Source: JAAYXS01 sp964550375 (GTDB lineage: Bacteria > Planctomycetota > Phycisphaerae > UBA1845 > Fen-1342). From it: 64,000 nucleotides of DNA. Positions within the stretch are counted from its first letter, which is position 1. The number at the start of each line of letters is the position of its first letter. The stretch is from assembly GCA_964550375.1 (NCBI GenBank), contig CAZJYX010000008.1, positions 62,001 through 126,000 of the forward strand, in the 5' to 3' direction. Made by a program: the position numbers and the translations under genes. The notes beneath the pieces are model-generated. The model did not search any database and was not told the DNA's origin. It worked only from the letters and a program-made list of their open reading frames with translations. This document shows, piece by piece, positions 9,077 through 17,810 of this stretch.

Positions 9077-9110
9077 CAGGCCGGACGGCGGCCGTACCCT
9101 CCCCGTCGGC

Positions 9111-9902
9111 TCACTCTCCCGCCGGCGACTCCGTCAGCCGCAGGAACACGTCTTCAAGCCGTCCGTCGGCCTCCTCTTGCCGGCGCAGTTCGGCCAGCGT
9201 GCCCAGGGCGATGAGCTGACCGTTGTTGATGATGCCGATGCGATCGGCCACCTGCTCCGCCACGTCCAGGGAATGCGTGCTCATGAAGACCGCGCGGCCC
9301 TCGCCGGCGATCTCCCGGAAGATCGTGCGTATCACCCGGATCATGCGCGGGTCGAGCCCGACAGTCGGCTCGTCAACGACCAGCAGGCGCGGCGCGTGCA
9401 GCAGAGCGGACGCCAGCGCGACCTTCTGCTTCATGCCGTGGCTGTACGTTTCCGTGAGCTGGTCCAGGAAGCCATCCATGACCAGGCGCTCCGCCAGCAT
9501 GCCCAGGCGCTCCTCAGCCACCCGCGGCGGCACGCCGTACATCTCGCGTGTGAAGTCGATGAACTCGCGGCCGGTGAGTTTGTCGTACAGGAAGGGCTGA
9601 TCCGGAACATAGGCGAGCTGCTGCTTGGCCAGGTGGTCTTCCGTAAGCATGCTGTGGCCACACACTTCAACGGTGCCGCTATCCGGACGCAGCAGGCCGG
9701 TCGTCATCTTGAGCGTGGTCGTCTTGCCGGCGCCGTTCGGCCCCAGGAACGCGAACACCTCGCCGGCGTGCAATGCCAACGTCAGATCCGCAACGGCCCG
9801 CTTCGTGCCGAACGACTTGGACACGCCCTGCAACCGCACGACCATCTGCATGCCTTCCGGACGGTCGTCGGCGGACGATGCTGCTTCCGCGAAACTACTC
9901 AA
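9111..9902 (-). CDS. ABC transporter ATP-binding protein
   Basis: 263 residues with Walker A GPNGAGKTTT (near residues 54-63), Q-loop region AYVPDQPFLY, a divergent signature YSHGMKQKVAL, Walker B LLVVDEPTVGLDP and H-loop STHSLDVAEQ. The layout resembles ATPases of the CcmA/NatA group that pair with separately encoded ABC-2 permeases. No permease gene is adjacent. The 14-bp gap to the preceding membrane-anchored gene (9917-10768) suggests cotranscription. The transported substrate cannot be told. Confidence 0.92.
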   Translation of the reverse strand: MSSFAEAASSADDRPEGMQMVVRLQGVSKSFGTKRAVADLTLALHAGEVFAFLGPNGAGKTTTLKMTTGLLRPDSGTVEVCGHSMLTEDHLAKQQLAYVPDQPFLYDKLTGREFIDFTREMYGVPPRVAEERLGMLAERLVMDGFLDQLTETYSHGMKQKVALASALLHAPRLLVVDEPTVGLDPRMIRVIRTIFREIAGEGRAVFMSTHSLDVAEQVADRIGIINNGQLIALGTLAELRRQEEADGRLEDVFLRLTESPAGE

Positions 9903-9916
9903 GCCACATCCTCTGC

Positions 9917-10768
9917 TCAGTCGCCCACCCGCCAGCGGCAGGCCTGCTCAAAACCCCATTCGTCAAACGGCTCATCGCGCATGGTGAGCGTCCCCAGCAG
10001 CGGCAGGTCGATCTCCTGTCGCAGCACCGTCCCGCCCGGCTCAACCCAGGCCCGCGTGCGGCGCGCCTCGACAACCAGCGTTTCGACGGCGACCCCACCG
10101 TGCTGGATCGTCTCACGCCGCGTGACCCGCACGATTTCCGGCTCCTCGCGGAGGCCGTCGAGCTGCAAGCCCGGTATTACCTTCAGCAGCGGGTTGATCA
10201 GCTCAAGCCGCCAGGTCTGGCCCACGTACAGGTCCGGCAGGCGTGAGAAGGGCCGGAGCACGTTCCCCAGCGCCCGCGTCGCGCCCGCATCCAGGACGAA
10301 CTCGCCGGCCCGGCCGCCCTGCCCCAGCGACCCGAGCCGCCAACGACAGGCAAACTCATTCGGGGGGACGTACATCCCGCGCAGGTTCACGAGGATTGGC
10401 AGGCCGTGCACTAGCATCGTCAACTCGTCCACCAAGCCGTCGGCGGCGCGATACTTCATGTCCGTGTCAACGCGCACCGGCACCGTCACGATCCCGTTCG
10501 GCAAGCTGATGGGCACGAGCATCGTTCGGGACGATACATGCACAAAGTCACCCCGGGCTTCGGTAACCGTCCAACTCGTGCCGACCGACCGGTTGTTCTC
10601 GTCGTAGATTCCGGTCTGTGCCCGGCGCCCCCGCTCACCCGGCGGCAGGTCCACAGCGACGGGCGGATCACCGGCCCGCCATTCCGGCAGCACATCGCGC
10701 ACGAACAGAGCGACGTTCGCGCCCACCATCAGAACCACACAGAATATGCCCAGGCAGCGGTTCAACAT
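9917..10768 (-). CDS. Unknown membrane-anchored protein
   Basis: 283 residues from ATG 10768. The open frame extends 54 codons upstream but has no membrane or domain character there. One N-terminal hydrophobic segment (LGIFCVVLMVGANVALFV) looks like an uncleaved anchor. The rest is a beta-rich soluble region with many Val-Arg-Val and Leu-Glu strands and no motif I recognise, presumably on the outer face of the membrane. It is transcribed just before an ABC ATPase with a 14-bp gap, so it may be an accessory protein for that transporter. The name is left open. Confidence 0.7.
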   Translation of the reverse strand: MLNRCLGIFCVVLMVGANVALFVRDVLPEWRAGDPPVAVDLPPGERGRRAQTGIYDENNRSVGTSWTVTEARGDFVHVSSRTMLVPISLPNGIVTVPVRVDTDMKYRAADGLVDELTMLVHGLPILVNLRGMYVPPNEFACRWRLGSLGQGGRAGEFVLDAGATRALGNVLRPFSRLPDLYVGQTWRLELINPLLKVIPGLQLDGLREEPEIVRVTRRETIQHGGVAVETLVVEARRTRAWVEPGGTVLRQEIDLPLLGTLTMRDEPFDEWGFEQACRWRVGD

Positions 10769-10968
10769 GCGCGCGTCGCTCCGATGCGCCCCACCAAGCC
10801 GGGTGTTGCAGCCATGTGATTCTAGAGACGACGACAACCCGTGGTCAACGGCGTACGCGCGCCGGCGCGAGGTACAAGGCGGCCTGGCGCACGATCGGCC
10901 GACTGCTCTGTGAACGCACGGCGCGCGCAAGGTAGTGAATCAAGCTCTGGGAAGGTGCCCCGGCCGGA

Positions 10969-11598
10969 TCAGACTTCGCCCGCGGCGGCCTCGGCAATGT
11001 CGTCCGCCAGGCTGTTGAGCAAGTCATGCCACGTGCTGCACAGACCCGGCATCTCGTACTGCATGAGGTCGCCCAGGATCACCATGTCGCGGGCATCCAG
11101 GGCATCACGCAGTTCGCGCAGCCGCTCGATCAACTCCAGAAGCCACTCGTCAACCGATCGCCCCTGGAACTGCTCGGCCGTCAAGTCGCGCTCAATCAAG
11201 CCCCCGCACTGCACCACGACATCACGCGCCGTCTGCCAGGTCTGCACGACCTCGCCGACTCGCCGGATCGCCTCGGCGACCTGCCCGGCATGCAGCAACC
11301 CGGCCACCTGCTCCTGGCGCTGCCCGGCTTCGCCCAGTTCGTCCGAGACGCAGCGCAGCGCTGTGACGGCCAGACCGACACGGTCGCCCGATTCCAGGTC
11401 AACTTGTGAGTCCGCCTCCACCGGCTTGGACAGCAGTTCCTCAAGCTGGGGCTGGGTGCACTCCCGCCCATCGATCGCGACGGCGACGAACAGCCGACCA
11501 GCGCGCAAATCAGGTCGCACTTGGTCGAGGACCCCTTGCAGAGTCGCATCAGGGGCGAAAGTCCGGTTTACCCGCTCGCCGTCGAGCGTCACGATCAT
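10969..11598 (-). CDS. Unknown cytoplasmic protein
   Basis: 209 residues from ATG 11598, with GGGAG 7 nt upstream. The frame opens 43 codons earlier without a ribosome site. There is no signal peptide or membrane segment. The N-terminal 80 residues (MIVTLDGERVNRTF...) look like a small beta-rich, ubiquitin-like domain. The rest is helical with many Leu/Glu/Arg heptads (ELIERLRELRDALD). The protein is acidic. I do not recognise a family. It is divergent from the DUF962 gene at 11703. Confidence 0.7.
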   Translation of the reverse strand: MIVTLDGERVNRTFAPDATLQGVLDQVRPDLRAGRLFVAVAIDGRECTQPQLEELLSKPVEADSQVDLESGDRVGLAVTALRCVSDELGEAGQRQEQVAGLLHAGQVAEAIRRVGEVVQTWQTARDVVVQCGGLIERDLTAEQFQGRSVDEWLLELIERLRELRDALDARDMVILGDLMQYEMPGLCSTWHDLLNSLADDIAEAAAGEV

Positions 11599-11702
11599 CG
11601 CGCTGCTCCCGGTGGATTGCCTCGCCGTTACTATCGGGACCAGAGGGAGATAACTGAAATAAGGACGGATGTTTACCGGACTGTCGCCGACAGGTACCAT
11701 TC

Positions 11703-12038
11703 GTGGTCGTGACGCGTAAATGCCCATCCTGGCTGGATAATTGGCGCACGCGCCATCAGAGCCGCCTGTCGTTCTGGCTGCATATCGTTGGGATTCCGCT
11801 GGCGGTCACCGGCCTCCTGCTGGCCGCTGTCCAGCTCTGGCATTGGCGCTGGGATCTCTGGTGGCGACCGGTACTACTCATCGCCGCCGGATACCTGCTT
11901 CAATTTATCGGACACCGACATGAGGGTAACGACGTCGGCGAGATAATCATCGTAAAGCGCTTGCTTGGCATACCTTACGTCGCCATCTCTCCTAGGTACC
12001 ACCCCCCCTGCTCACCCCCCGACAAACAGCAGAGCTAG
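11703..12038 (+). CDS. DUF962 / Mpo1-like small membrane protein
   Basis: 111 residues from GTG 11703. Family features are the N-terminal WLDNWRTRHQS segment, a first membrane helix starting with LHIVGIPLAV, a second helix (VLLIAAGYLLQ) and the conserved QFIGHRHEGND motif followed by LLGIPYVAISPR. Histidines in these positions match DUF962/Mpo1 proteins. The yeast member is an Fe(II)-dependent 2-hydroxy fatty acid dioxygenase; whether bacterial short members share that activity is not established. The start is uncertain because a second GTG lies two codons later. Confidence 0.75.
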   Translation: MVVTRKCPSWLDNWRTRHQSRLSFWLHIVGIPLAVTGLLLAAVQLWHWRWDLWWRPVLLIAAGYLLQFIGHRHEGNDVGEIIIVKRLLGIPYVAISPRYHPPCSPPDKQQS

Positions 12039-12050
12039 AACCACGCCCGC

Positions 12051-12554
12051 CTAGTGTGCGGCTTTCTGGCGACGAAGCATCTCCGCTATGGGCTCGAACA
12101 CCCGCCGGCTATCAGGGGTGGCCCCTGCCAACTCCTCATGCGCCCGCAGCATCAGATCCAGCATCGGAACGTCGTCGGAATCGCTCCCGGAGACTGACAT
12201 GGACCAGGTCTGCCCCGGCTCGGCGATACTCCCAAACTCGAACAGCCTAACAACCCCCATCGTGTCCAGTGTGGCGCGGCAGTCCGGGGGGCAATCGGAA
12301 AGCACCAGGCGCGCGCCGGTAAGGTCCGCCAGCCGGCGACGCAGACGCAGCATCCAACCCGCGAAGGTGCTGTCAATCCAGCCGCATTCGGCCAGCCTCA
12401 GCACAATCACAGGATGATCCGAGTGTGCGGCGATGAAATCTGAGACGAGCTGCTCAGCCGCGGGGACGACGCGGTACGTGGCGCCGCCGTGGAAGCCCAG
12501 ATAAAGCCCTCCCACACAAGCACCCCACTTCAGCATGCTGGCGTCGTCCGTCAA
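12051..12554 (-). CDS. STAS-like domain protein
   Basis: 167 residues from TTG 12554, chosen because AGGAG lies exactly 6 nt upstream. The open frame reaches a TTG at 12617 without such a site. The core VIVLRLAECGWIDSTFAG is a STAS strand-loop-helix with Ser in D-S-T-F-A-G at the usual phosphorylation position, and RLVLSDCPPDCRATLDTMGV fits the following strand and helix. Thus it resembles sigma-factor antagonists or their remote relatives. About 50 extra residues at the C-terminus are helical and polar. It lies in a neighbourhood with another STAS gene at 13075-13413. Confidence 0.7.
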   Translation of the reverse strand: MTDDASMLKWGACVGGLYLGFHGGATYRVVPAAEQLVSDFIAAHSDHPVIVLRLAECGWIDSTFAGWMLRLRRRLADLTGARLVLSDCPPDCRATLDTMGVVRLFEFGSIAEPGQTWSMSVSGSDSDDVPMLDLMLRAHEELAGATPDSRRVFEPIAEMLRRQKAAH

Positions 12555-12652
12555 GTTGCTCTCCTCGGGTTGCACGGGCATCAGCAAGCCCACTACCATC
12601 CCCGTGGCACGATCCAATCGTTTACATCGGCCGGGAAGGTACAGAGGTTGTC

Positions 12653-13036
12653 GTGAACGAAGTAATCAAGACGGTAGCGGTTATCGGAGCATCGCGCGAC
12701 CGCGCCAAATTCGGGAACAAGGCCGTGCGGGCTTACCAGCGGGCGGGCTGGCGCGTCTGTCCGGTAAACCCGCAGCGCGGCATCATCGAAGGCGCTCCTG
12801 GGTATGCCACGATAGCCGAGATCCCGTTCAAGTTGGACCGCGTTTCGCTCTATCTCCCGCCCGCGCTCGGGCTGGCAGTGCTGCCGGAGATCGCCCAGGC
12901 GGCCCCGGCCGAGTTCTTTGTCAACCCGGGCGCTGAAAGCCCTGACCTCCTGGCAGAGGCGCGCGCACTGGGACTCGACCCCGTCCTGGCGTGCAGCATT
13001 ATCGAGGCCGGTTATTCGCCTGAGGAGTTCGAGTAG
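12653..13036 (+). CDS. CoA-binding domain protein (CoA_binding_2 family)
   Basis: 127 residues from GTG 12653. The Rossmann start TVAVIGASRDRAKFGNKAV is characteristic of the small YccU/CoA_binding_2 proteins, as are the RAGWRVCPVNP strand and the NPGAESPDLLAEA segment near the C-terminus. These single-domain proteins resemble the CoA-binding domain of succinyl-CoA synthetase. Their cellular role is not settled. Length is as usual. It is divergent from the STAS-like gene at 12051-12554. Confidence 0.88.
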   Translation: MNEVIKTVAVIGASRDRAKFGNKAVRAYQRAGWRVCPVNPQRGIIEGAPGYATIAEIPFKLDRVSLYLPPALGLAVLPEIAQAAPAEFFVNPGAESPDLLAEARALGLDPVLACSIIEAGYSPEEFE

Positions 13037-13074
13037 CAAGGCCCGCTGACCAGGACGGCGGACCCGCTGGCTGA

Positions 13075-13413
13075 TCAGCTCTCAATCTGCAGGGCGGCCA
13101 GGCCGCTGGGCACGTCATCGACGAAGTCGAACACGTGGTCCAGACCGGTTACCAGAAAGACGCCCCACACCTGCGTATTGATCCCACAGAGCTTCAGCTT
13201 GCGCTGGTTGGTGACGTTGACAAGCTTGCGCAGCTTGAGGAGCTTGGCGATGTTGGACGAATTCAGGTACTGGACACTCGCGAAATTCAGCAGGACATCC
13301 AAACGCGTGTTCTCGCTGCATTGCTCGATGATGGCCGTCAGGTCGTCGGTGAACTGCGGGTCATCAACCAGGTTTGCGAGAAGTACCGTTTCGGACCATT
13401 GTTCGAATGTCAT
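13075..13413 (-). CDS. STAS-domain protein (anti-sigma antagonist-like)
   Basis: 112 residues. LLNFASVQYLNSSNIAKLLKL is the STAS core with Ser at the usual phospho site (N-S-S-N), and KLKLCGINTQVWGVFLVTGL is the following strand and helix. This is the classic arrangement of RsbV/SpoIIAA-like antagonists. It is the third STAS protein in the window, and none has a visible kinase or phosphatase partner beside it. It stands alone between the CoA-binding gene (convergent) and the HNH gene. Confidence 0.85.
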   Translation of the reverse strand: MTFEQWSETVLLANLVDDPQFTDDLTAIIEQCSENTRLDVLLNFASVQYLNSSNIAKLLKLRKLVNVTNQRKLKLCGINTQVWGVFLVTGLDHVFDFVDDVPSGLAALQIES

Positions 13414-13513
13414 CTCGTTCCTGCACCACCAGCCAGATAGAGGAAGACAGGGCGACTCGGCCTAACCGTGGTCAAGAACGATACCCCCGGGCAGCCGTGC
13501 CTGTCAACCGCCC

Positions 13514-14143
13514 CTACTTGAGCTCGACTTCCCAGTACGCGAAGTCCAGGAATTGCTTCCAACTGGCGTACCGGGAGTCCGAAAGCTTGACCAGCAACAC
13601 CGGCGAGCGGCGCGGCCGCCGCGGCGGCGTGATCAGCTTCATATGGGCCTCTTCCGGCGTCCGCCCGCCCTTGCGCACATTGCAGCGGACACAGGCACAG
13701 ACCATGTTGTCCCAGGAACTGCCGCCGCCGCGCGAACGCGGCACGACGTGATCCAGGCTCAGCTCGCTGCTGGGGAACTTCTTGCCGCAGTACTGGCAGT
13801 GATTGCCGTCGCGTGCGAACAGATTACGGCGATTCAGCTTGACCGTTGTCCGCGGCAGACGATCGTACACGAGCAGACGCACGATCCTCGGCACGGCCAC
13901 CTGGAACCGCACGGTGCGAATCCAGTCGTGCTGCTCGGGCTCAAACCGGGACTTAGCCTGGCTGACCTCAACCCAGTCGTTGAAGTCGTAGGAGAGGAAC
14001 TGGCCGTCCTCGATCGACACCACCTCGGCCAGATCACTGTACAGAAGGGTCATGGCCCGGCGCGCACTGATCACCCGCACCGCCATGTACAGGCGGTTCA
14101 GCAGCAGCACGCTGGTTGACAGCACCGGGGCCGCGTCGCTCAT
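13514..14143 (-). CDS. HNH endonuclease family protein
   Basis: 209 residues. The C-terminal half holds the HNH fold: paired cysteines CQYCGKKF and CVRC for structural zinc, and the catalytic SLDHVVPRSRGG followed by WDNMV. The N-terminal 100 residues (LLLNRLYMAVRVISARRAM) match the stand-alone bacterial HNH proteins often labelled HNH endonuclease, which have no toxin or restriction partner. A promoter is visible 57 bp upstream. There is no methyltransferase or intron around it, so restriction or homing is not supported. The biological role of this group is not known. Confidence 0.88.
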   Translation of the reverse strand: MSDAAPVLSTSVLLLNRLYMAVRVISARRAMTLLYSDLAEVVSIEDGQFLSYDFNDWVEVSQAKSRFEPEQHDWIRTVRFQVAVPRIVRLLVYDRLPRTTVKLNRRNLFARDGNHCQYCGKKFPSSELSLDHVVPRSRGGGSSWDNMVCACVRCNVRKGGRTPEEAHMKLITPPRRPRRSPVLLVKLSDSRYASWKQFLDFAYWEVELK

Positions 14144-14199
14144 CCTGACAGCCTTTCGTCACCTCCAGAAGTTGCGATTTACGAACCAAGGACCAACTA

Positions 14200-14228
14200 A
14201 TTCTAGGGTATTCAAATCCGGACCTCAA
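14200..14228 (-). promoter_or_regulatory. Sigma70-like promoter of the HNH gene
   Basis: On the minus strand, TTGAGG (14223-14228) and TAGAAT (14200-14205) are separated by 17 nt, about 57 nt upstream of the HNH start codon. Confidence 0.55.
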
Positions 14229-14356
14229 CAGTCAAATGCATGTTATGAAGCGGACACAGGTCAGCGCGGTGCGGAACCGGCTTGCACTAACCCGATTGCC
14301 GCCCTTGCACACCAGGCTACTTGCGGGCGGAGTGCCTCCAGGCGATAAAGCAACGC

Positions 14357-16975
14357 ATGATCGGCGCAGGCACTGACCCGACCAGGCCGCACCCCGACGG
14401 CCGCGCGCCCCGGCAAGCCTGGGGTCTGGCAGCGCTCCTGGTGCTGCTGGTCTGCATCGCCGGCCTGCCCGCGGTGGACGCCCCCTGGCTGCAAGGCGAC
14501 GAGCACATATTCATCGTCAACAACCCCGAAGTGACCGGCGCGGGATTGAGCAACCCGTCACTGGTCAATCGCCTGCGGTTGATCTTTCGCCTCCCGCCGG
14601 TCGAGGACCTGTACCAGCCGCTGCCCATCCTGACTTACGCGGTACAATGGGCGTTGTGGCCGAATTCGGCGGCCGCGGTGCGGCTGGCCGACGTGCTGCT
14701 GCACGCGTTCAACGCCTTGTTGCTCTGGCGGGTATTGCGTCAACTGCTGGCACGCCTGCAACCGCGGGCTCCGCAAGAGTTCCTGTCGGGGGTGGCGTGG
14801 GTCCTGGCCCTGCTCTGGGCGGTACACCCCGTGCTGGTCAGCACCTGGGCGGCGGACATGGGCCGCACGCACATGATGTCCGCGACGTTCGCACTGCTGT
14901 CGCTGCGCTGGCACCTGCGGTCACTGGCACTCGGCGGGCAGCGCTGGTTCCTTCCGGCGATCCTGGCGCTGCTCGGGGCAATGTTGTGCAAGCCAATCGT
15001 CGGGTGGGTGCTGCTGGTGGCGGTTCTAGAAGGCGTGTTGCTTGGCTGGCGCCGCGCGCTCGGGGCGGCGCGGTTGTGGATCGTGGCGGTCGTGTGCGCC
15101 GCGTTTGCCATCCTGACGTACTGGACGAGCCAGCGGGCCGGCCTGCTGGAGGACGCCGCCGCCGGTCTTTTCGGCGATCCGTTGGCCCGCAGTGCCTTAG
15201 CGGTGTGGCTGTATGTTCGCAACCTCGTGGCACCCTTCCAGTTGTCCTGGTGGCACCCGCCCGACCCGCGAACCCATTGGGCCAACCCGTTCGTGTGGCT
15301 CGGTTTGCTGCTGGCCGCCGCCAGCGTTGCGCACGCGGCGTGGGGGTATCGCCGGTCGGCCAATCTGGCGGCCGCAGTGGGCTGGGCCTGGTGCTGGGCC
15401 CTGCTGCTGCCGGTGATCGGCCTGGTCGGAGCACGCGAGGCCGCCGCGACGGATCGTTACCTGTACCAGCCGCTGATGGGCGTGCTGTGCGTGTTCGGGG
15501 CGGTGCTGCTGAGGCTGCTGGGACGGCTTCCGTCGTCGCGCGTCCGAATGGCGAGACATCTGGTGACGGCCGGCGGCGCTGGTCTGGCCGCAGTCCTGGT
15601 GCTGTCTGCTCTGCCACACACGCATGCCTTCCGCAGCACAATCCGCCGGGGAGAGTGGCTGGTCAGATTGAACCCGGGGGATCCGCGGGCCCTTGAGGCG
15701 TTGGCCAACGCCTACAACTTCGCTACGAATCGGCCCCTGCCGGCCGACGATCTGGCGAAGGTGCCCGCCGGCACCGGCCGGTACCCCTACTTCCTGGAGC
15801 GGACCATTACGACCCTGCGCACCGCGGCCGCCGCTTCGAACCTGGAACTGTACTTTCCGGGCCCGGAGGACCGGGCGCCATTCCACCGGCGGCTGTCCAA
15901 CCTGTTCAAGCTGACCGGGCAGTTCGAGGAGTCACTGGCGCAAGCGCGGATCGCGCACGAAATGCAGCCGGACGTGTTCTTCACCTGGCTGCGGCTGGCC
16001 CACGCGTACCACGGGTTGGGACGCTGGGATGAGGCCCAGGCGGCGTACAAGCGCTGCGAGACGCTGCTACCCGATGACCCGGGCACGCGCGCCACTCATT
16101 TCACTGACTTCGGCTATCTGCTGCTGTTTGACCTCGAGCGCCCGACGGAGGCGGTTGACAAGTTCCGGGCCGCCGTAGAAACCGGCGTGGCGCGTGACCT
16201 GGCGTACATAGGCTTGGCCCGTTGCGAGATTCTCGTCGGCCATGGAGCCACGGGCCGCGACTTGGTGCTGGGTGTCCTCGACCGCAACCCACAGGACGCC
16301 CTGGCCGGCCTCACGCTGGCACTGTACCACCTTTCCAGCCGCAACTGGGACGAGGCGGCGCAACTATACGCCGGGATCGCCGCGGCCTACACCCACGTGT
16401 ACTGGCAGTTCCCGTGGTACTACGAGGCACTGCGAGGGCTGCAATCGGCCGCCCTGCGTACCGGCCGGCTAAGGGAGGCCGTCCTGGCGTGGGATGAGGC
16501 CGTCCAGCGCCATCCGAGTAGCCTGGAACTACGCGCCTTTCGGTTGTGGGCACTGGCCTGCGAGGGTCGCACGGACGTTACAAACGCCGCCACCGCCCTG
16601 CTCGCTGACGACCCGTCCAACGCCCTGGTCGGCCTGACACTGGCGTTGCAGGAGTTGCGTGCCGGTCGCGCCGACCGGGCGTGTGACCTCATCAGGGGGT
16701 CCCGGCGGGGCGTCGCGCCGCCGCGCTCGCGAGCGTTTGACCGCGCGCTGGTGGCCCTGCGGGTGTTGCGTGAGCGTGGGGACCTGCCCGCTGAGGCACA
16801 ACTGGCGGAGGCCGTGCTGTATGCGACCAGCGGTGACGCCGCGCGTGGGCGCACGCTGATTACCGAGTATCTACGTGATCAGGACGACCCGGCCAGGCGG
16901 GCGCTGGCCGATGGGTTGCTGGAGGAGTTGGAAGCGGAAGGGGGTGGGATTGGGCAGGTTGGTGACGGCAAATAA
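14357..16975 (+). CDS. Multi-pass membrane protein with C-terminal TPR repeats (TMTC-like)
   Basis: 872 residues from ATG 14357; an in-frame TTG at 14321 is an alternative. The first 430 residues hold about ten membrane helices with an extracytoplasmic loop after helix 1 containing WLQGDEHIFIVNNPEV. This resembles TMTC/PMT-type O-glycosyltransferases, in which acidic residues in that loop are important. From about residue 490 the chain is built of TPR-like helix pairs (YPYFLERTITTL, WLRLAHAYHGLGRWDEAQ, LAYIGLARCEIL). TPRs would lie outside the cytoplasmic membrane. A role in protein glycosylation is an inference. A small-RNA unit follows its stop codon. Confidence 0.75.
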   Translation: MIGAGTDPTRPHPDGRAPRQAWGLAALLVLLVCIAGLPAVDAPWLQGDEHIFIVNNPEVTGAGLSNPSLVNRLRLIFRLPPVEDLYQPLPILTYAVQWALWPNSAAAVRLADVLLHAFNALLLWRVLRQLLARLQPRAPQEFLSGVAWVLALLWAVHPVLVSTWAADMGRTHMMSATFALLSLRWHLRSLALGGQRWFLPAILALLGAMLCKPIVGWVLLVAVLEGVLLGWRRALGAARLWIVAVVCAAFAILTYWTSQRAGLLEDAAAGLFGDPLARSALAVWLYVRNLVAPFQLSWWHPPDPRTHWANPFVWLGLLLAAASVAHAAWGYRRSANLAAAVGWAWCWALLLPVIGLVGAREAAATDRYLYQPLMGVLCVFGAVLLRLLGRLPSSRVRMARHLVTAGGAGLAAVLVLSALPHTHAFRSTIRRGEWLVRLNPGDPRALEALANAYNFATNRPLPADDLAKVPAGTGRYPYFLERTITTLRTAAAASNLELYFPGPEDRAPFHRRLSNLFKLTGQFEESLAQARIAHEMQPDVFFTWLRLAHAYHGLGRWDEAQAAYKRCETLLPDDPGTRATHFTDFGYLLLFDLERPTEAVDKFRAAVETGVARDLAYIGLARCEILVGHGATGRDLVLGVLDRNPQDALAGLTLALYHLSSRNWDEAAQLYAGIAAAYTHVYWQFPWYYEALRGLQSAALRTGRLREAVLAWDEAVQRHPSSLELRAFRLWALACEGRTDVTNAATALLADDPSNALVGLTLALQELRAGRADRACDLIRGSRRGVAPPRSRAFDRALVALRVLRERGDLPAEAQLAEAVLYATSGDAARGRTLITEYLRDQDDPARRALADGLLEELEAEGGGIGQVGDGK

Positions 16976-17007
16976 TCGCAATTCTGCGCGAATTCTGAAA
17001 TCGAATG

Positions 17008-17035
17008 TTGAAACGTGAGGCAGGGTTGTTATACT
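17008..17035 (+). promoter_or_regulatory. Strong sigma70-like promoter without a downstream ORF
   Basis: TTGAAA (17008-17013) and TATACT (17030-17035) are 16 nt apart. Expected transcription start is near 17042. No plausible coding frame follows before the terminator at 17121-17174. Confidence 0.65.
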
Positions 17036-17041
17036 GCATGG

Positions 17042-17174
17042 TGTTGAGAATGTGATAGTAGACGCGAAGTGCTGATCAACCGATAAGTGCTTTGCCTACA
17101 ATGACTTGCTTCCACTCGCTGCGGCACCCTCAGACCGCGCCAATACCCACCGGGGTGCCGCACGCCTTTTTTTT
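17042..17174 (+). ncRNA. Candidate small RNA of about 130 nt
   Basis: A complete transcription unit lies between the TMTC-like gene and the Rrf2 gene: a near-consensus promoter at 17008-17035 and an intrinsic terminator at 17121-17174, with no credible reading frame between them. The sequence contains a direct repeat AAGTGCT (near 17066 and 17085) flanking GATCAACCGAT. It does not match 6S, SRP, tmRNA or RNase P RNA by eye. It is oriented like the upstream gene but has its own promoter. Function unknown. Confidence 0.55.
17121..17174 (+). terminator. Intrinsic terminator
   Basis: GCGGCACCC (17121-17129) pairs with GGGTGCCGC (17153-17161) around a 23-nt loop, followed after five bases by eight T residues (17167-17174). 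Confidence 0.75.
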
Positions 17175-17223
17175 GCGCACGGCGCATCTTCTGCGGGTTT
17201 GACGCTGGATAATAGATCAGCGA

Positions 17224-17667
17224 TTAGCTCGTCAGCATTTCTCGTGGAGTTGCCTGGTCGGCACTCGCGAGGTCGGCAATCGTGCGATCCTTGAGGTACT
17301 CACGCACCTGGCCCGCCAGATCGGCGAATACCCGATCAACGGACTTCAGGACAAAATCCTCCCCGCGCTCGCTCCCGAGCGAGTCCGATCCGGCATCGAT
17401 GGACCCGTCGATCGCCTCCACGATGTCCAGCAGCGCGATGGAATCTGGAGCGCGCGTCAGCCGGAAACCACCCCGTGGACCGCGATCCGAGTGCAGGATG
17501 TTCGCGCGGGCCAACTGCGTTAGAACCTTCGCGGCGTAGGCGGCCGGCAGCTTCAGGCAGCGCGCGATTTCGCCGGCCTGAACGTCCGCCACGCCCTCCT
17601 GTTGCTGCCGCCGAGCGATTTCTATGACCGCCAGCATGGCATACGTTGACGCTTTTGTTCTGAACAT
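17224..17667 (-). CDS. Rrf2-family transcriptional regulator, cluster cysteines absent
   Basis: 147 residues from ATG 17667 (MFRTKASTYAMLAVIEIARR). The frame opens 32 codons earlier, but Rrf2 proteins begin at this point. The winged helix-turn-helix comprises AGEIARCLKLPAAYAAKVLTQL and the wing GPRGGFRLTRAPDSIALLDIV. The region where IscR, NsrR and RirA carry three Cys ligands (GSIDAGSDSLGSERGEDF) has no Cys, so this member cannot bind an Fe-S cluster in the usual way and probably senses something else. Targets unknown; the divergent kinase gene is the nearest candidate. Confidence 0.88.
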   Translation of the reverse strand: MFRTKASTYAMLAVIEIARRQQQEGVADVQAGEIARCLKLPAAYAAKVLTQLARANILHSDRGPRGGFRLTRAPDSIALLDIVEAIDGSIDAGSDSLGSERGEDFVLKSVDRVFADLAGQVREYLKDRTIADLASADQATPREMLTS

Positions 17668-17810
17668 CGGTCTGACCCTGTCAAATGACCGAAGCCTCCG
17701 CGTTGCGAATCGCAGACATGACATGACTCGCGCGACGGCGAGCTTCCGTGGCCCCCAAGGCACACTACTCCCTACTTAGATATTATGGGCCCAAATTACG
17801 TAATGGCAAG

